Position numbers and translations under genes: made by a program. Under the pieces are notes generated by a model. That model saw only the letters and a program-made list of their open reading frames with translations, searched no databases and was not told the origin of the DNA. A DNA stretch of 48,195 nucleotides from Pseudomonas_T sp032052615 (lineage in GTDB: Bacteria; Pseudomonadota; Gammaproteobacteria; Pseudomonadales; Pseudomonadaceae): assembly GCA_032052615.1 (NCBI GenBank), contig DAMBWF010000018.1, positions 1 to 48,195 of the forward strand. The letters are read 5' to 3'. Shown here in pieces: positions 1 to 8,628 of the stretch; position 1 is the first letter of the stretch; every line of letters starts with the position of its first letter.

Positions 1-1
1 C

Positions 2-55
2 TACCCCTACTGGGACGAGACCGACAACCCCGCCTACCGGCTGTTCCTGGGCTGA
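2..55 (+). CDS. C-terminal end of an unidentified protein (partial)
   Basis: An open frame enters from the left edge and ends at TGA (53-55). The 17 visible residues are rich in aromatic and acidic positions and end in LFLG. This is too short to assign a family. A hairpin that looks like a terminator follows 24 bases later, which supports a real gene end here. Nothing can be said about function. Confidence 0.5.
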   Translation, partial: YPYWDETDNPAYRLFLG

Positions 56-78
56 GGGGACTGGGGCTTGAGCGTGAC

Positions 79-105
79 GAAGGGCAGCTATGAGTGCTGC
101 CCTTC
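79..105 (+). terminator. Hairpin terminator after the left-edge gene
   Basis: A perfect 9-bp inverted repeat (GAAGGGCAG / CTGCCCTTC) with a 9-base loop follows the stop at 55. Only a short, interrupted T-rich stretch follows, so this is a moderate candidate. Confidence 0.5.
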
Positions 106-282
106 AACTTTCCGCGCCGAAACGCTGACCTGATCAGACGCCTGCGAAATAAGCGATGACCTGATCGATGCCATGCTAGCTACAAGGCGACGCACATGGC
201 CCCTTGTTCGGCGGCCTGGATGAAATCCTCTACACGATCCATCACCATGAGCCGACCGTGAGAACAGGCCCTGGAGGCATCG

Positions 283-798
283 ATGAGCGAAATCCTGATC
301 CGTCATTGCGAACCGAGCGACGGTCCTGCCTTGCAGCAACTCTATGCCCACCCGAAAGTGTATCGAGACACGCTGCAACTGCCCTTCCCGCCCGAAGGGC
401 TCTGGGCGCAGCGGCTGGCTCAGCATGACCAGGGAGCCTACCGCCTGGTGGCCTGCCTCAACGGGCAGGTGGTGGGTGACTTGTCGCTCATGGTGAACCC
501 CCGACCTCGCCGACGGCACGTGGCGGACTTCGGCATGGCCGTGGCGCCCCAGGTTCAAGGGCGTGGCATTGGTTCGCGGCTGATGGAGGCGATGCTGGAC
601 CTGTGCGACGGCTGGCTGAACATCGAGCGCATCGAGTTGACGGTATTCACCGACAACCAGAGCGCAATACGCCTGTACGAGCGGCATGGATTCGTCATCG
701 AAGGACATAGCACGGCCTATGCCCTTCGGGAAGGACGCTATGTGGATGTCCATCACATGGCGCGTCTGCGACCGCGCGCGCCTCGCGAAAAGGACTGA
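283..798 (+). CDS. GNAT family N-acetyltransferase, YhhY/AacA-like
   Basis: This 171-residue GNAT protein probably transfers an acetyl group from acetyl-CoA to an amino group on an amino acid or small molecule. The acetyl-CoA loop is the V-x-G-R-G-I-G-S-R-L segment near residues 93-103. It is followed by the usual IELTVF strand and the N-x-x-A-I-R-L-Y-E-R-H-GF motif near residues 125-137. The N-terminal RH-E-x-D segment and the RPRRRHVADFG region recall E. coli YhhY. GGAGG lies about 7 bases before the ATG, which fixes the start. The gene converges on the TonB receptor, with a hairpin between them. The substrate is not evident. Confidence 0.9.
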   Translation: MSEILIRHCEPSDGPALQQLYAHPKVYRDTLQLPFPPEGLWAQRLAQHDQGAYRLVACLNGQVVGDLSLMVNPRPRRRHVADFGMAVAPQVQGRGIGSRLMEAMLDLCDGWLNIERIELTVFTDNQSAIRLYERHGFVIEGHSTAYALREGRYVDVHHMARLRPRAPREKD

Positions 799-808
799 GA
801 CCGGACAC

Positions 809-837
809 GGAGACGCCGGCGCAAGGCCGGCGCCTCC
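809..837. terminator. GC-rich hairpin between convergent genes
   Basis: The near-perfect inverted repeat GGAGACGCCGGC / GCCGGCGCCTCC with a 5-base loop lies between the convergent acetyltransferase and receptor genes. There is no T-tract. It could act in both directions. Confidence 0.45.
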
Positions 838-855
838 CTCAGCACCTTGAGGCCG

Positions 856-3297
856 TCAGAACGTCCACTTGGCATTGACCACCGCGTTGCGCGGTTCGCC
901 GTAGGAGCCCGAGTTGAAGGTGCCGATGCCGTCGTAGTACTTCTCGTCGAACAGGTTATTGATGTTCAGCCCCAAGGTCAGGTGATCATCCACGTCGTAG
1001 CTTGCCAGCAGGCCCACCACGGCGTAGCTGTCCTGGGTCGCCTTGCGCTTCACGTCGTCGAAGGCCTGCTCGTGGTACATCTCGCTCTGCCAGATCAGGT
1101 TTCCGCCCACGGTCAGGCGGTTCAGCTCACCCGGTAGCCGGTACGTCGTGCCGAGCTTGAACAGGTTCATGGGCTGATTGGTTTCGATGCGCTTGTGGTT
1201 GGCATCCTTGGCTTCGCGATAGGTGTAGCCGCCGAATAGATTCCAGCCCGGCATCAGCTCGCCGGAGATCTCCGTTTCGATGCCCTTCGTTTTGGTACCG
1301 CTGATGGCCTGGTAGATTTCGCGACCGGTCGCGGGGTCGACATCCACGAATTGCGGCAGGTTGTCCTGTTTGACCTCGAACACCGCCAGGCTGGTGTTGA
1401 GCTTGCCTTCGTAGAATTCGCCCTTGATGCCGACCTCGTAGTTGTCCCCTTCGAGCGGATCGATCGCGCCGTTGCTAGCTGTCTTGTAGTACATCTGCGG
1501 CAGAAAGATGTTGGTGTAGCTGGCATAGACCGAATAGGTGTCATTCAGCTCATAGACGATGCCCGCGTAGGGAATGACTTTCCCCGTCTTCTTGTTTTTG
1601 TCGAGCCCCGTGGTTTCGCCCGTGAAGGCGTCACTGGTTTCGTCATGTTGATCCCACCAGGTCACCCGGCTGCCCAGGATGATGGAGAGCGGATCGAACG
1701 GCTTGAAGTTAGCCGCCACGTATACACCCGACTGACGCAGCAACGACACGTTATCCTCGGTCTTGGAAAGGTGGGGCCGGGTCACTTGTCGTCCATCCCA
1801 AGCGAAAATGTCGGGCACCTGGGGATTGGCCCGTTCATAGGTCGGGTAGTTCAGATGGGTGCGAGAGGTGCTTCCCCCAATGACCAGCTCATGCTCCCGA
1901 CCCAGCCATTGGAAGGGACCCGATGCATAGAGATCCAGCGTGTTCTGGTACTGGTGGCTGTCCAGGCGATTGATGTACATGAACGCCCCGGCGCCGGTCT
2001 CGGGGTCCGGCTGGCCGCCGCTGGCCGACCCGGTGGTGCCCTTGCGGTATGAATACTGATGGCTGTATGCGGCCTTCAATGTCCAGTCGTAGGCGAGTTT
2101 CTGCTCGATGATGCTGGTGAAGTTGTAATGGGTGTTATCGAGGTAACTCCAGCGAGTCGCCGGATTGAAGGAGCGCGGGAAGTGGGTCTGGGAGCCATCG
2201 CGGTAGAACAGCGGGATGTGGCCGAAGCTGACCCCGTCGGAATCGTTGTTCTGGTAGTCCAGGCTGAGCCGCAGCAGAGTGTCCTCAGTGAGATCGACAT
2301 CCAGCGCGCCGTACAGGACGCGCTTGTCCTGCTGGTAATAATCCACGAACGAGTTCTGCTGCTGGTAGGCACCTACCAGGCGGCCACGCAGGGTGCCGCT
2401 GTCGTTCAGCTTGCCGGACACGTCGGCCTCGGTGCGATAGCGATCCCAGGACCCCACCTCGCCCGTGACATACCCCTGGAACTCGGCGGTGGGTCGCTTG
2501 CGCACGAGGTTCACGGTGGCGGACGGGTAGCCCGCGCCGCTCATCAGCCCGGTGGCGCCCCGCAAAATCTCAACGTGGTCATAGAGGGCCATGTCCAGCA
2601 GGCTGCCGGTGTATTGCTGGGACTCGTTCACCACCTGGGACGGTATGCCGTCGTACTGATAATTCTGGATGGCGAAGCCGCGGGAATAGAAGGTGTATCG
2701 CTCGCTATCGCGATGGTTCACCGTGATGCCCGGCGTGATATTCAACACCTCGTCGAGCGTTCTCAGGTTCTGATCGTCCATCAATTGCCGGGTGACCACG
2801 CTCACCGACTGGGGCGTTTCACGCAGGGACAGCGGAAGCTTGGTGGCCGCGCCCGTCTCGCCCGTGGTGTAGGAGCCGGTGCCTTCCGTGGTCTGCCCCA
2901 GCGCCGAGCTGTTGATCGTCGTCGCGCCCAGCTCCAGCGAGCCGCTAGGCGCCGCCCCGCTCAGTACCACCGTGCCGTTATCCATCTGGTAGCGAAGGCC
3001 CGTCCCGTTCAGCAATCGACGCAACGCGGTCTCCGGTTCGAAGTCGCCTCGTACTTCCGTCCCATGCTGGCCTTGCACCACCTCCGGGGGATAAAGGATT
3101 TGCAGGCCGGATTGCTGGCCCAGTTCCCGAAGCGCGCCGTCCAGGGACTGAGCCGGGATATCCAGGCGAGCAGCCGAGGCGAACTCGATCCTGCCAAGGG
3201 ATAGCCCCAGCAGGGCGACGGTCAGCGGCAGGCGAAGCGGGCGGAGCGTTCTCAACGCATGGGTGATGGGCGACAAGCTGAAGGAATCGGCAGACAT
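856..3297 (-). CDS. TonB-dependent ferric-siderophore receptor with STN signalling domain (FpvA/FpvB-like)
   Basis: This outer-membrane receptor (813 residues) imports a ferric siderophore using TonB energy. A basic, hydrophobic signal peptide covers residues 1-43. A secretin/TonB N-terminal (STN) domain follows at about 45-115, then the plug with RETPQSVSVVTRQ and the RGATGLMSGAG region, then the beta-barrel ending in aromatic KWTF. Motifs such as YDGIPS, FQWLGREHELV and SVYASYTNIF resemble ferripyoverdine receptors as I recall them. The STN domain implies signalling to a FecR-type anti-sigma factor. FpvR/FpvI, encoded 7 kb away, is a plausible partner, but that is inference. A longer frame reaches 3465. 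The ATG at 3297 is preferred because it has AGGA upstream and begins the signal peptide. Confidence 0.93.
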   Translation of the reverse strand: MSADSFSLSPITHALRTLRPLRLPLTVALLGLSLGRIEFASAARLDIPAQSLDGALRELGQQSGLQILYPPEVVQGQHGTEVRGDFEPETALRRLLNGTGLRYQMDNGTVVLSGAAPSGSLELGATTINSSALGQTTEGTGSYTTGETGAATKLPLSLRETPQSVSVVTRQLMDDQNLRTLDEVLNITPGITVNHRDSERYTFYSRGFAIQNYQYDGIPSQVVNESQQYTGSLLDMALYDHVEILRGATGLMSGAGYPSATVNLVRKRPTAEFQGYVTGEVGSWDRYRTEADVSGKLNDSGTLRGRLVGAYQQQNSFVDYYQQDKRVLYGALDVDLTEDTLLRLSLDYQNNDSDGVSFGHIPLFYRDGSQTHFPRSFNPATRWSYLDNTHYNFTSIIEQKLAYDWTLKAAYSHQYSYRKGTTGSASGGQPDPETGAGAFMYINRLDSHQYQNTLDLYASGPFQWLGREHELVIGGSTSRTHLNYPTYERANPQVPDIFAWDGRQVTRPHLSKTEDNVSLLRQSGVYVAANFKPFDPLSIILGSRVTWWDQHDETSDAFTGETTGLDKNKKTGKVIPYAGIVYELNDTYSVYASYTNIFLPQMYYKTASNGAIDPLEGDNYEVGIKGEFYEGKLNTSLAVFEVKQDNLPQFVDVDPATGREIYQAISGTKTKGIETEISGELMPGWNLFGGYTYREAKDANHKRIETNQPMNLFKLGTTYRLPGELNRLTVGGNLIWQSEMYHEQAFDDVKRKATQDSYAVVGLLASYDVDDHLTLGLNINNLFDEKYYDGIGTFNSGSYGEPRNAVVNAKWTF

Positions 3298-3338
3298 CTT
3301 GGTGTCCTGGTACGTAGGCGTTAAGCAGCGATTCGACT

Positions 3339-3353
3339 TGAGAATGCTACTCG
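3339..3353 (-). promoter_or_regulatory. Degenerate Fur-box candidate upstream of the receptor
   Basis: TGAGAATGCTACTCG matches the 7-1-7 Fur consensus TGATAATNATTATCA at about 9 of 14 informative positions. It sits 42 bases upstream of the receptor start. It is weaker than the Fur box at 10653-10667 and is only suggestive. Confidence 0.35.
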
Positions 3354-3860
3354 TTTGTAAACCTTTATAAGACGTAGCCGAGTAATAAACCGGAAGAAAT
3401 TCGTTGTCCTGGAGCTGAGACTCATCGCCAGTCGCGTGTCGCCTTGGCAGATATAAATCGATCAATCAATGACCCAGCGCCAGCGATGGCGGCGCGTCGA
3501 AGCGCTTGGCTGGAGATGGTACGGCCGGGGTTGCCATGGCCGACCTGAACCCAGGGATACCGAAGCGTCGAGTCAATAGGCGATGCGGAATCGGTCAACT
3601 CAAGCGGCTGGTTTCACTGAGCCCTTCCCTTGAATGCTGGATGACCGATCAGCTAATGCGATGCCCGCGCCCTGTTCCACTCCATAAGTGCACGACAACG
3701 AGGGCATGCGGCTTTTGTGCAAAGGCGCCGCAGGGCCACGCGAACGAGGGAATGGCCGGAAGTGAGCCACAGAAACAGCAAGCCGGTACCAGGGAGGCGC
3801 GAGCAGGCTTGAACTACAGCCCAGTGATGGTTTTGCAAAAATATTGAAAATCTATTGAAA
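3354..3860. other. Intergenic stretch without a recognisable gene
   Basis: About 500 bases lie between the receptor promoter region and the tRNA terminator. Short frames exist on both strands. None has a convincing ribosome-binding site, family motif or pseudomonad-like codon use. No repeat or RNA gene was recognised. Confidence 0.5.
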
Positions 3861-3892
3861 AACAAAAAGGGCGACCCTTTCGGATCGCCCTC
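3861..3892 (-). terminator. Rho-independent terminator of tRNA-Val
   Basis: On the minus strand a GC-rich stem (AGGGCGA / TCGCCCT, with extra pairing inside) is followed by TTTTTG. It lies about 30 bases downstream of the tRNA 3' end. Confidence 0.85.
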
Positions 3893-3919
3893 TAAGCCCC
3901 GCAGGACGCGGGTTTCGTT

Positions 3920-3996
3920 TGGTAGGCACAATTGGACTCGAACCAACGACCCCCACCATGTCAAGGTGGTGCTCTAACCAACTGAGCTATGTGCCT
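3920..3996 (-). tRNA. tRNA-Val (anticodon GAC)
   Basis: The minus strand folds as a full 77-nt cloverleaf. The acceptor stem AGGCACA pairs with TGTGCCT, followed by discriminator A and an encoded CCA. The D-arm carries TAGCTCAGTTGGTTAGAGC. The anticodon loop is TTGACAT with anticodon GAC, and the T-loop is TTCGAGT. The promoter (4010-4037) and terminator (3861-3892) frame it as a single-gene transcript. Confidence 0.97.
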
Positions 3997-4009
3997 TCGT
4001 TGGACGCGC

Positions 4010-4037
4010 ATTCTACGCATCCCCAAACCACTGTCAA
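4010..4037 (-). promoter_or_regulatory. Sigma-70 promoter of tRNA-Val
   Basis: On the minus strand a perfect TTGACA -35 box is separated by 16 bases from TAGAAT. Transcription would begin about 7 bases before the tRNA 5' end, as usual for tRNA genes. Confidence 0.85.
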
Positions 4038-4176
4038 CAGATATTTCTCTAAGCACCTGAAAAAAGAGACCTTTTGAACTCCACTGCCCTTTATCCGCTT
4101 ACACGAGCCCTAGCCGGCGGGGACTCTCGTTGGGTAGTATCGCCCTTCGTAAAAAATAAAGAACAGGGGATAAAAA

Positions 4177-5460
4177 ATGGCGCACACGTCCTATCCGCAG
4201 TCCTACTACGCCGCTTCCGCGCTCCAAGCTCCCGAGCGGCCAGCGCTGCGAGGCGAGGCGGAAACCGATGTGTGTATCGTCGGGGCCGGTTATACCGGGC
4301 TCTCCACTGCGCTGTTTTTGTTGGAAAGCGGTTTCAAGGTCATCCTGCTGGAAGCCGCCCGGGTGGGCTTCGGCGCCTCGGGCCGTAACGGAGGGCAGAT
4401 CGTCAACAGTTATAGCCGCGACATCGATGTCATCGAGCGCAGCGTCGGCCCCAAGCAGGCCCAACTGTTGGGGCAAATGGCTTTCGAGGGCGGACGAATC
4501 ATCCGGGACCGCATCGCCACCTATGGCATCCGATGCGACCTGAAGGACGGCGGCGTGTTCGCGGCCCTCAACGCCAGCCAGATGCGCCATTTGGAAAGCC
4601 AGAAGCGCCTCTGGGAGCGCTATGGCCACCGTCAACTCGAATTGCTGGATGCCTCGCGCATTCGCGAAGTCGTGAAGACCGAGCGCTACCAGGGCGGCAT
4701 GCTGGATATGAGCGGCGGGCATATTCACCCGCTCAACCTAGCGCTCGGGGAAGCGGCCGCCGTGGAAAGCCTGGGCGGGATCATTCACGAGCAAAGCCCG
4801 GCGGTGCGCATCGACCGTGGCGCCAGGCCCGTGGTCCATACGCCCGAAGGGCAGGTCAAGGCGCGCTTCGTGGTCGTGGCGGGCAACGCTTATCTAGGCA
4901 ACCTGCTACCGGAGTTGAGCGCCAAGTCGATGCCATGCGGGACGCAGGTAATCGCGACCGAGCCTCTGCCCGAGGACGTGGCCCGCGGCCTGTTGCCCCA
5001 GGATTATTGTGTCGAGGATTGCAACTACCTACTGGATTACTTCCGGCTCTCCGGCGATCGTCGTTTGATCTATGGCGGCGGTGTCGTCTACGGCGCACGC
5101 GACCCGAGAGACATCGAAGCGATCATCCGCCCCAAGATGCTGCGGACCTTCCCTCAGTTGAGGACGGTGAAGATCGAGTACGCCTGGACCGGCAACTTCC
5201 TGCTCACGCTGTCGCGGCTCCCCCAAGTCGGGCGCCTGGGAGATACCCTTTACTACTCCCAAGGCTGCAGCGGCCATGGCGTCACCTATACCCATGTGGC
5301 GGGCAAGGTGCTCGCGGAGGCGTTGCGCGGGCAGGCCGAGCGGTTCGATGCCTTCGCCGCGCTTCCCCACTACCCGTTCCCGGGTGGACGCCTTTTCCGC
5401 ATCCCGTTCACGGCGATGGGCGCGTGGTATTACAGCCTGAGGGACAAGTTGGGCGCTTGA
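4177..5460 (+). CDS. FAD-dependent amine oxidoreductase, PauB/PuuB-like (gamma-glutamylputrescine oxidase family)
   Basis: This 427-residue DAO-family flavoenzyme probably oxidises gamma-glutamylated polyamines in polyamine catabolism. The Rossmann FAD motif GAGYTG is at about residues 36-41. The GASGRNGGQ segment near residues 68-76, typical of PuuB/OrdL-type oxidases, follows. The C-terminal part has the CSGHGVTYT FAD-contacting loop. A GGGG stretch lies 10 bases upstream of the ATG. In P. aeruginosa a PauB paralogue is, from memory, followed by the PA2777/PA2778 genes. The C39-like gene next door fits that order. The exact polyamine substrate cannot be read from the sequence. Confidence 0.88.
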   Translation: MAHTSYPQSYYAASALQAPERPALRGEAETDVCIVGAGYTGLSTALFLLESGFKVILLEAARVGFGASGRNGGQIVNSYSRDIDVIERSVGPKQAQLLGQMAFEGGRIIRDRIATYGIRCDLKDGGVFAALNASQMRHLESQKRLWERYGHRQLELLDASRIREVVKTERYQGGMLDMSGGHIHPLNLALGEAAAVESLGGIIHEQSPAVRIDRGARPVVHTPEGQVKARFVVVAGNAYLGNLLPELSAKSMPCGTQVIATEPLPEDVARGLLPQDYCVEDCNYLLDYFRLSGDRRLIYGGGVVYGARDPRDIEAIIRPKMLRTFPQLRTVKIEYAWTGNFLLTLSRLPQVGRLGDTLYYSQGCSGHGVTYTHVAGKVLAEALRGQAERFDAFAALPHYPFPGGRLFRIPFTAMGAWYYSLRDKLGA

Positions 5461-5528
5461 CGCCACACGATGGCCCGCCGAAGCGAACCGAAGACAGGCA
5501 AGCGATCCGCGTTTCGCTCGCGTCTCGG

Positions 5529-6206
5529 TCATTCATTTCCGAGTTGACGGCGGGCGTTGGCGGCGGCGGTGCCCTGCCCCGCGCGCTCCAGCGCATCGGC
5601 CGCCTGCCGCCAGCGCGAGCGATCGACATTCGCCGGTAGCTGGCGGGGCGATTGCACCAGGACCGCCCATTGCCCACCCGCCCGCCAGGCGGATTGGAAA
5701 TCGGCGAAGCTCATGAGGCGTCGCCGCTCGGCGCCGGCCCGCAGCACGACGTTGCGCTTCACCCGCTCGTAGCCGATCAGCAGGACGAAGCGTGGCGATT
5801 CGAGCCAGCCTTCGTTCACCCGCACTAATACCGGATGGCCGTCGGCCACCTGGACCAGCAAAGCCTCCAGGGTCGGTTCCAAGGGATAGACCAATAACCC
5901 GTGGCGGTTGGCCACCTCAGCGATTCGCTCGGCCAACCCCTGTTCGTCTTGGGGCAGGCGTAGCGGCTTTTCCAGCAGCCCGGGCGTGATGACTTCGCCC
6001 TGGGCGGTCAGCAGGCTCGCCAGGGCCGCCGGCGCGCTCTGGTAGGCCCGTTGCGGGAAGAACGGCACCCCCGACAGCTCGACGGATTCCGGCAGCGCTC
6101 GCACCCCGGGAGACAATGCCGGCCCGGAGCATGCCCCCAGCCCCAGTAGACCGGCCACCACCAGAAAAGCGTAACGGGACACGCGGCTCGTTTTTGGCTT
6201 GGACAC
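5529..6206 (-). CDS. PA2778-like C39-fold lipoprotein lacking the catalytic Cys
   Basis: A 225-residue predicted lipoprotein with a GTG start and lipobox LGAC, where Cys26 would be lipidated. The region after the signal has the peptidase C39-like layout: FFPQ, then an alpha-helix start, then a GxPVLVRVN strand and an LLIGYE strand. The catalytic helix normally reads QCGPAAL but here reads QSAPAAL (Ser57 for Cys). The position where the His is expected reads SPRFVLLIGY (Arg139). The C-terminus (RWRQAADALERAG) looks like a single TPR-like helix pair. The protein is therefore probably a non-peptidase binding protein in the envelope. It lies 61 bases after pvdQ on the same strand and may be co-transcribed with it. 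Confidence 0.75.
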   Translation of the reverse strand: MSKPKTSRVSRYAFLVVAGLLGLGACSGPALSPGVRALPESVELSGVPFFPQRAYQSAPAALASLLTAQGEVITPGLLEKPLRLPQDEQGLAERIAEVANRHGLLVYPLEPTLEALLVQVADGHPVLVRVNEGWLESPRFVLLIGYERVKRNVVLRAGAERRRLMSFADFQSAWRAGGQWAVLVQSPRQLPANVDRSRWRQAADALERAGQGTAAANARRQLGNE

Positions 6207-6267
6207 GGGGTTCTCGCTATGACGGGACGGTCGCGATGATACTGGCGGCCCTCGACCGGGTATAGCC

Positions 6268-8568
6268 TCAGGGGGACACCGATACGCTGTCCTTCAGGGT
6301 CAGGCTGCGGTAACCGGGATCGGCCTTGATCTGGGCCTCGGTGAAGGGTAGGACATGCCAGAGCCCTTGGGCGAATGGCCCGGTCTGGTCGGCGAAATGC
6401 GGCGAGGCCGGATCGCTCGACTGGGAGAAACTCAGGACCCCTTGGGCGCGCGGGCCGTCCTCGTCGAAGCTCACCAGCTGGATATGGCTGCTGCCGCCGA
6501 CCACCGCCCACTGGCCATCGCCGGTCGGCCGGCTCTGGATCGCGTTGTAGACACCCAACTCACCGGCGCCTCCGGGTACGGGTATCCGGCGATTGCCTTT
6601 CACCGCCACCTGCAACGCCGCCCGCCTCGCCTGCCGCAATGTCGGCGATTCCGCCAACTCCCGGCCAACCCGCTCTAGCACCGCCGTCACGTCGGCCACC
6701 ACCCGGGGATCGTCCAGGGCGATGCCACGGGGCGTCTCCAGGGGGTCGGCTGCCTCGAAGGCGACCCGCCAAGGCTGTTCGAGCGCCAGGAAATAGTCGG
6801 CGAAGGTCTGGAAGTACAGCCAGCCGACGCTGTCTCGTGGGTCGGCGCGACGATTCCAACGCACCATTTCCTCACAGGCCGGACGCGCGGCCGTGGACAT
6901 CGGCCGGGCACACAGGTTTGCCAGATCCTCGCCCAACAGGTCGGCCAGGTAGACCCGATTGTCGGTCACCAGGGCCTTGAGGAACGCTTCGTCCACCGGC
7001 GCTCCGCCCCCCTCCCGCAGCCGCTGCAGCGCGAACCGGGCGCGCAAGCCAAGGGGCCGGCCTTCGCGGCTGACCAAGGGGGAATAGCCTTCCAGCGGCT
7101 GGGCCGGATGGGTCATCCAGGCGCTGTCGTTGGAGTTCTGCACGAAATCCTGGCGCAGCAGCGAAGGCAGGCGATCCGCCGGAAGGATGCCCGGATGCGG
7201 CACGCCGGGCTCGCGCGTCCAGTCGCAGACGCTACGCGACCCATCCAGTACCGGCAGCCCCAAGCCGGCCAGGGTCGTGTCCAGGCAGGCCTGCAACGAC
7301 GCCGGCGCCACGTCCGGCACCACCGAGGCGTTCATGTACAGCGCATCGCCCCCCGCGTCGACCGCCACCGTGTTCACCCAAGGAATACCTTGCTCCCGTT
7401 GGATCGAAGCCCGGAACTCGGCCAGGCTGGTCGCCCGGTTCATGTCCAGCCACTGTTTCAGGACACGATCGTTATCCAAGTTGGCGTCCTGCAAGGCGTA
7501 GGCCTGGCGCGCGTCCCACGGCAGCTTGCCCGGCCATGTCACCACCGGACCGAAGTGGGACAGGTAGAAGTCGTGGTCCACGCGGGTCAACGCGCCGTCC
7601 GCTTCCCGCACGTCGATGCTCACCGTGCGCTTCCGCAACGGATAGGCGCGACCGTCCACCCGATAGCGGCTCGGATCGCTCTCGTCGAGCGCCAGGCGAT
7701 GCAGCGTGAAATGGGCGGAGGTGTCGACGGTGTGGGTCCAGGCCAGGTGCCGGTTGAAGCCGATGTTCACCACGGGTAGCCCGGGCAGGGCCGCGCCCAT
7801 TACGTCCAGGCGTCCCGGTATGGTCAGGTGCATCTGATAGAAGCGCAGCGCGCCGGACCAGGGGAAGTGCGGATTGGCGAGGAGCATGCCGTGCCCCGTG
7901 GCGGACAACGCCTTGCCGACGGCGAGGGCGTTGCTGCCGCGCTGCAGCGGATAGTCCCGCCAGGCGCGGCTGGCGAGGGCGAAGCCCTGGCTCGATACCG
8001 CAGCCGAGTGCGGCCCGGGAGGCGCCGTCGCGACCATCGCCTGGGCGAACCGACCGATACCGCCCTCGACGAGCAGGCGCCGGGTCAGCCCGGCCAGGTC
8101 GCGCTCGCTGAGCTCCCGTAGCCAGGGCTGGCCCCGGCAGGCGAGCGGCTGACGGGCGAACCCGGTGTCCCGCAGGTAACGGTTGTAGCCTTGAGCGTAG
8201 CCCTGAAGCAGGTGCCGTATCGGTTCTCCCTGCCGTTCGAGGAACCGATCGATCGATGGCCCGTCGTTCAGCCAGCGAAAGAAAAAATCCGAGGCGACGT
8301 TATCCAGCTCGGCGGAGGACTGGCCCTCGCGGCCGAAGAACCGGGCGCGCTCGCCCCGGGCGGTGACGATTTCCTCGGCCAACAGGCAGAGGTTATCCCG
8401 GGCGTAGGCATAGCCGATCCCATAGCCCAGTCCTCGCTCATCCGAAGCCTTGATGTGGGGCACGCCGAACGATGTCCAGCGGATCTGCGTGGATACTTCC
8501 ACCGCCCCGGCACAGGCCATGCCCAGCAGGGCCATCGCCCCCGCCGCGAACCGAACGCTACGCACCAT
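6268..8568 (-). CDS. pvdQ: PvdQ acylase (Ntn hydrolase, pyoverdine maturation)
   Basis: A periplasmic penicillin-acylase-family enzyme of 766 residues. It removes the fatty acyl chain from the pyoverdine precursor, and family members also cleave long-chain acyl-homoserine lactones. The signal peptide is residues 1-23 (ends ACAGA). The alpha-chain region includes YAYARDNLCLLAEE. The self-cleavage site is the RGSNALAVG motif, and Ser212 would become the beta-chain N-terminal nucleophile. The length matches P. aeruginosa PvdQ (about 762). The start at 8568 is preferred over 8616 because GGAAG precedes it and the signal peptide begins there. It lies 60 bases downstream of pvdA, so the two probably share the IS-box promoter. 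Confidence 0.95.
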   Translation of the reverse strand: MVRSVRFAAGAMALLGMACAGAVEVSTQIRWTSFGVPHIKASDERGLGYGIGYAYARDNLCLLAEEIVTARGERARFFGREGQSSAELDNVASDFFFRWLNDGPSIDRFLERQGEPIRHLLQGYAQGYNRYLRDTGFARQPLACRGQPWLRELSERDLAGLTRRLLVEGGIGRFAQAMVATAPPGPHSAAVSSQGFALASRAWRDYPLQRGSNALAVGKALSATGHGMLLANPHFPWSGALRFYQMHLTIPGRLDVMGAALPGLPVVNIGFNRHLAWTHTVDTSAHFTLHRLALDESDPSRYRVDGRAYPLRKRTVSIDVREADGALTRVDHDFYLSHFGPVVTWPGKLPWDARQAYALQDANLDNDRVLKQWLDMNRATSLAEFRASIQREQGIPWVNTVAVDAGGDALYMNASVVPDVAPASLQACLDTTLAGLGLPVLDGSRSVCDWTREPGVPHPGILPADRLPSLLRQDFVQNSNDSAWMTHPAQPLEGYSPLVSREGRPLGLRARFALQRLREGGGAPVDEAFLKALVTDNRVYLADLLGEDLANLCARPMSTAARPACEEMVRWNRRADPRDSVGWLYFQTFADYFLALEQPWRVAFEAADPLETPRGIALDDPRVVADVTAVLERVGRELAESPTLRQARRAALQVAVKGNRRIPVPGGAGELGVYNAIQSRPTGDGQWAVVGGSSHIQLVSFDEDGPRAQGVLSFSQSSDPASPHFADQTGPFAQGLWHVLPFTEAQIKADPGYRSLTLKDSVSVSP

Positions 8569-8628
8569 CCACTTCCTTTCGTTGCTCCCTAGGAAAAGGG
8601 CTCCCCGGGAGCCCATGGCGATCCCCCC

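Noticed and set aside
856..3204. Long antisense frames across the TonB receptor gene
   Set aside because: Typical shadow frames of a GC-rich gene. The minus-strand product has complete family motifs, and the plus-strand products do not.
3506..3847. 113-codon open frame between the receptor gene and the tRNA
   Set aside because: No ribosome-binding site, no family motifs and a non-protein-like composition (many Arg, Cys and Pro in scattered form).
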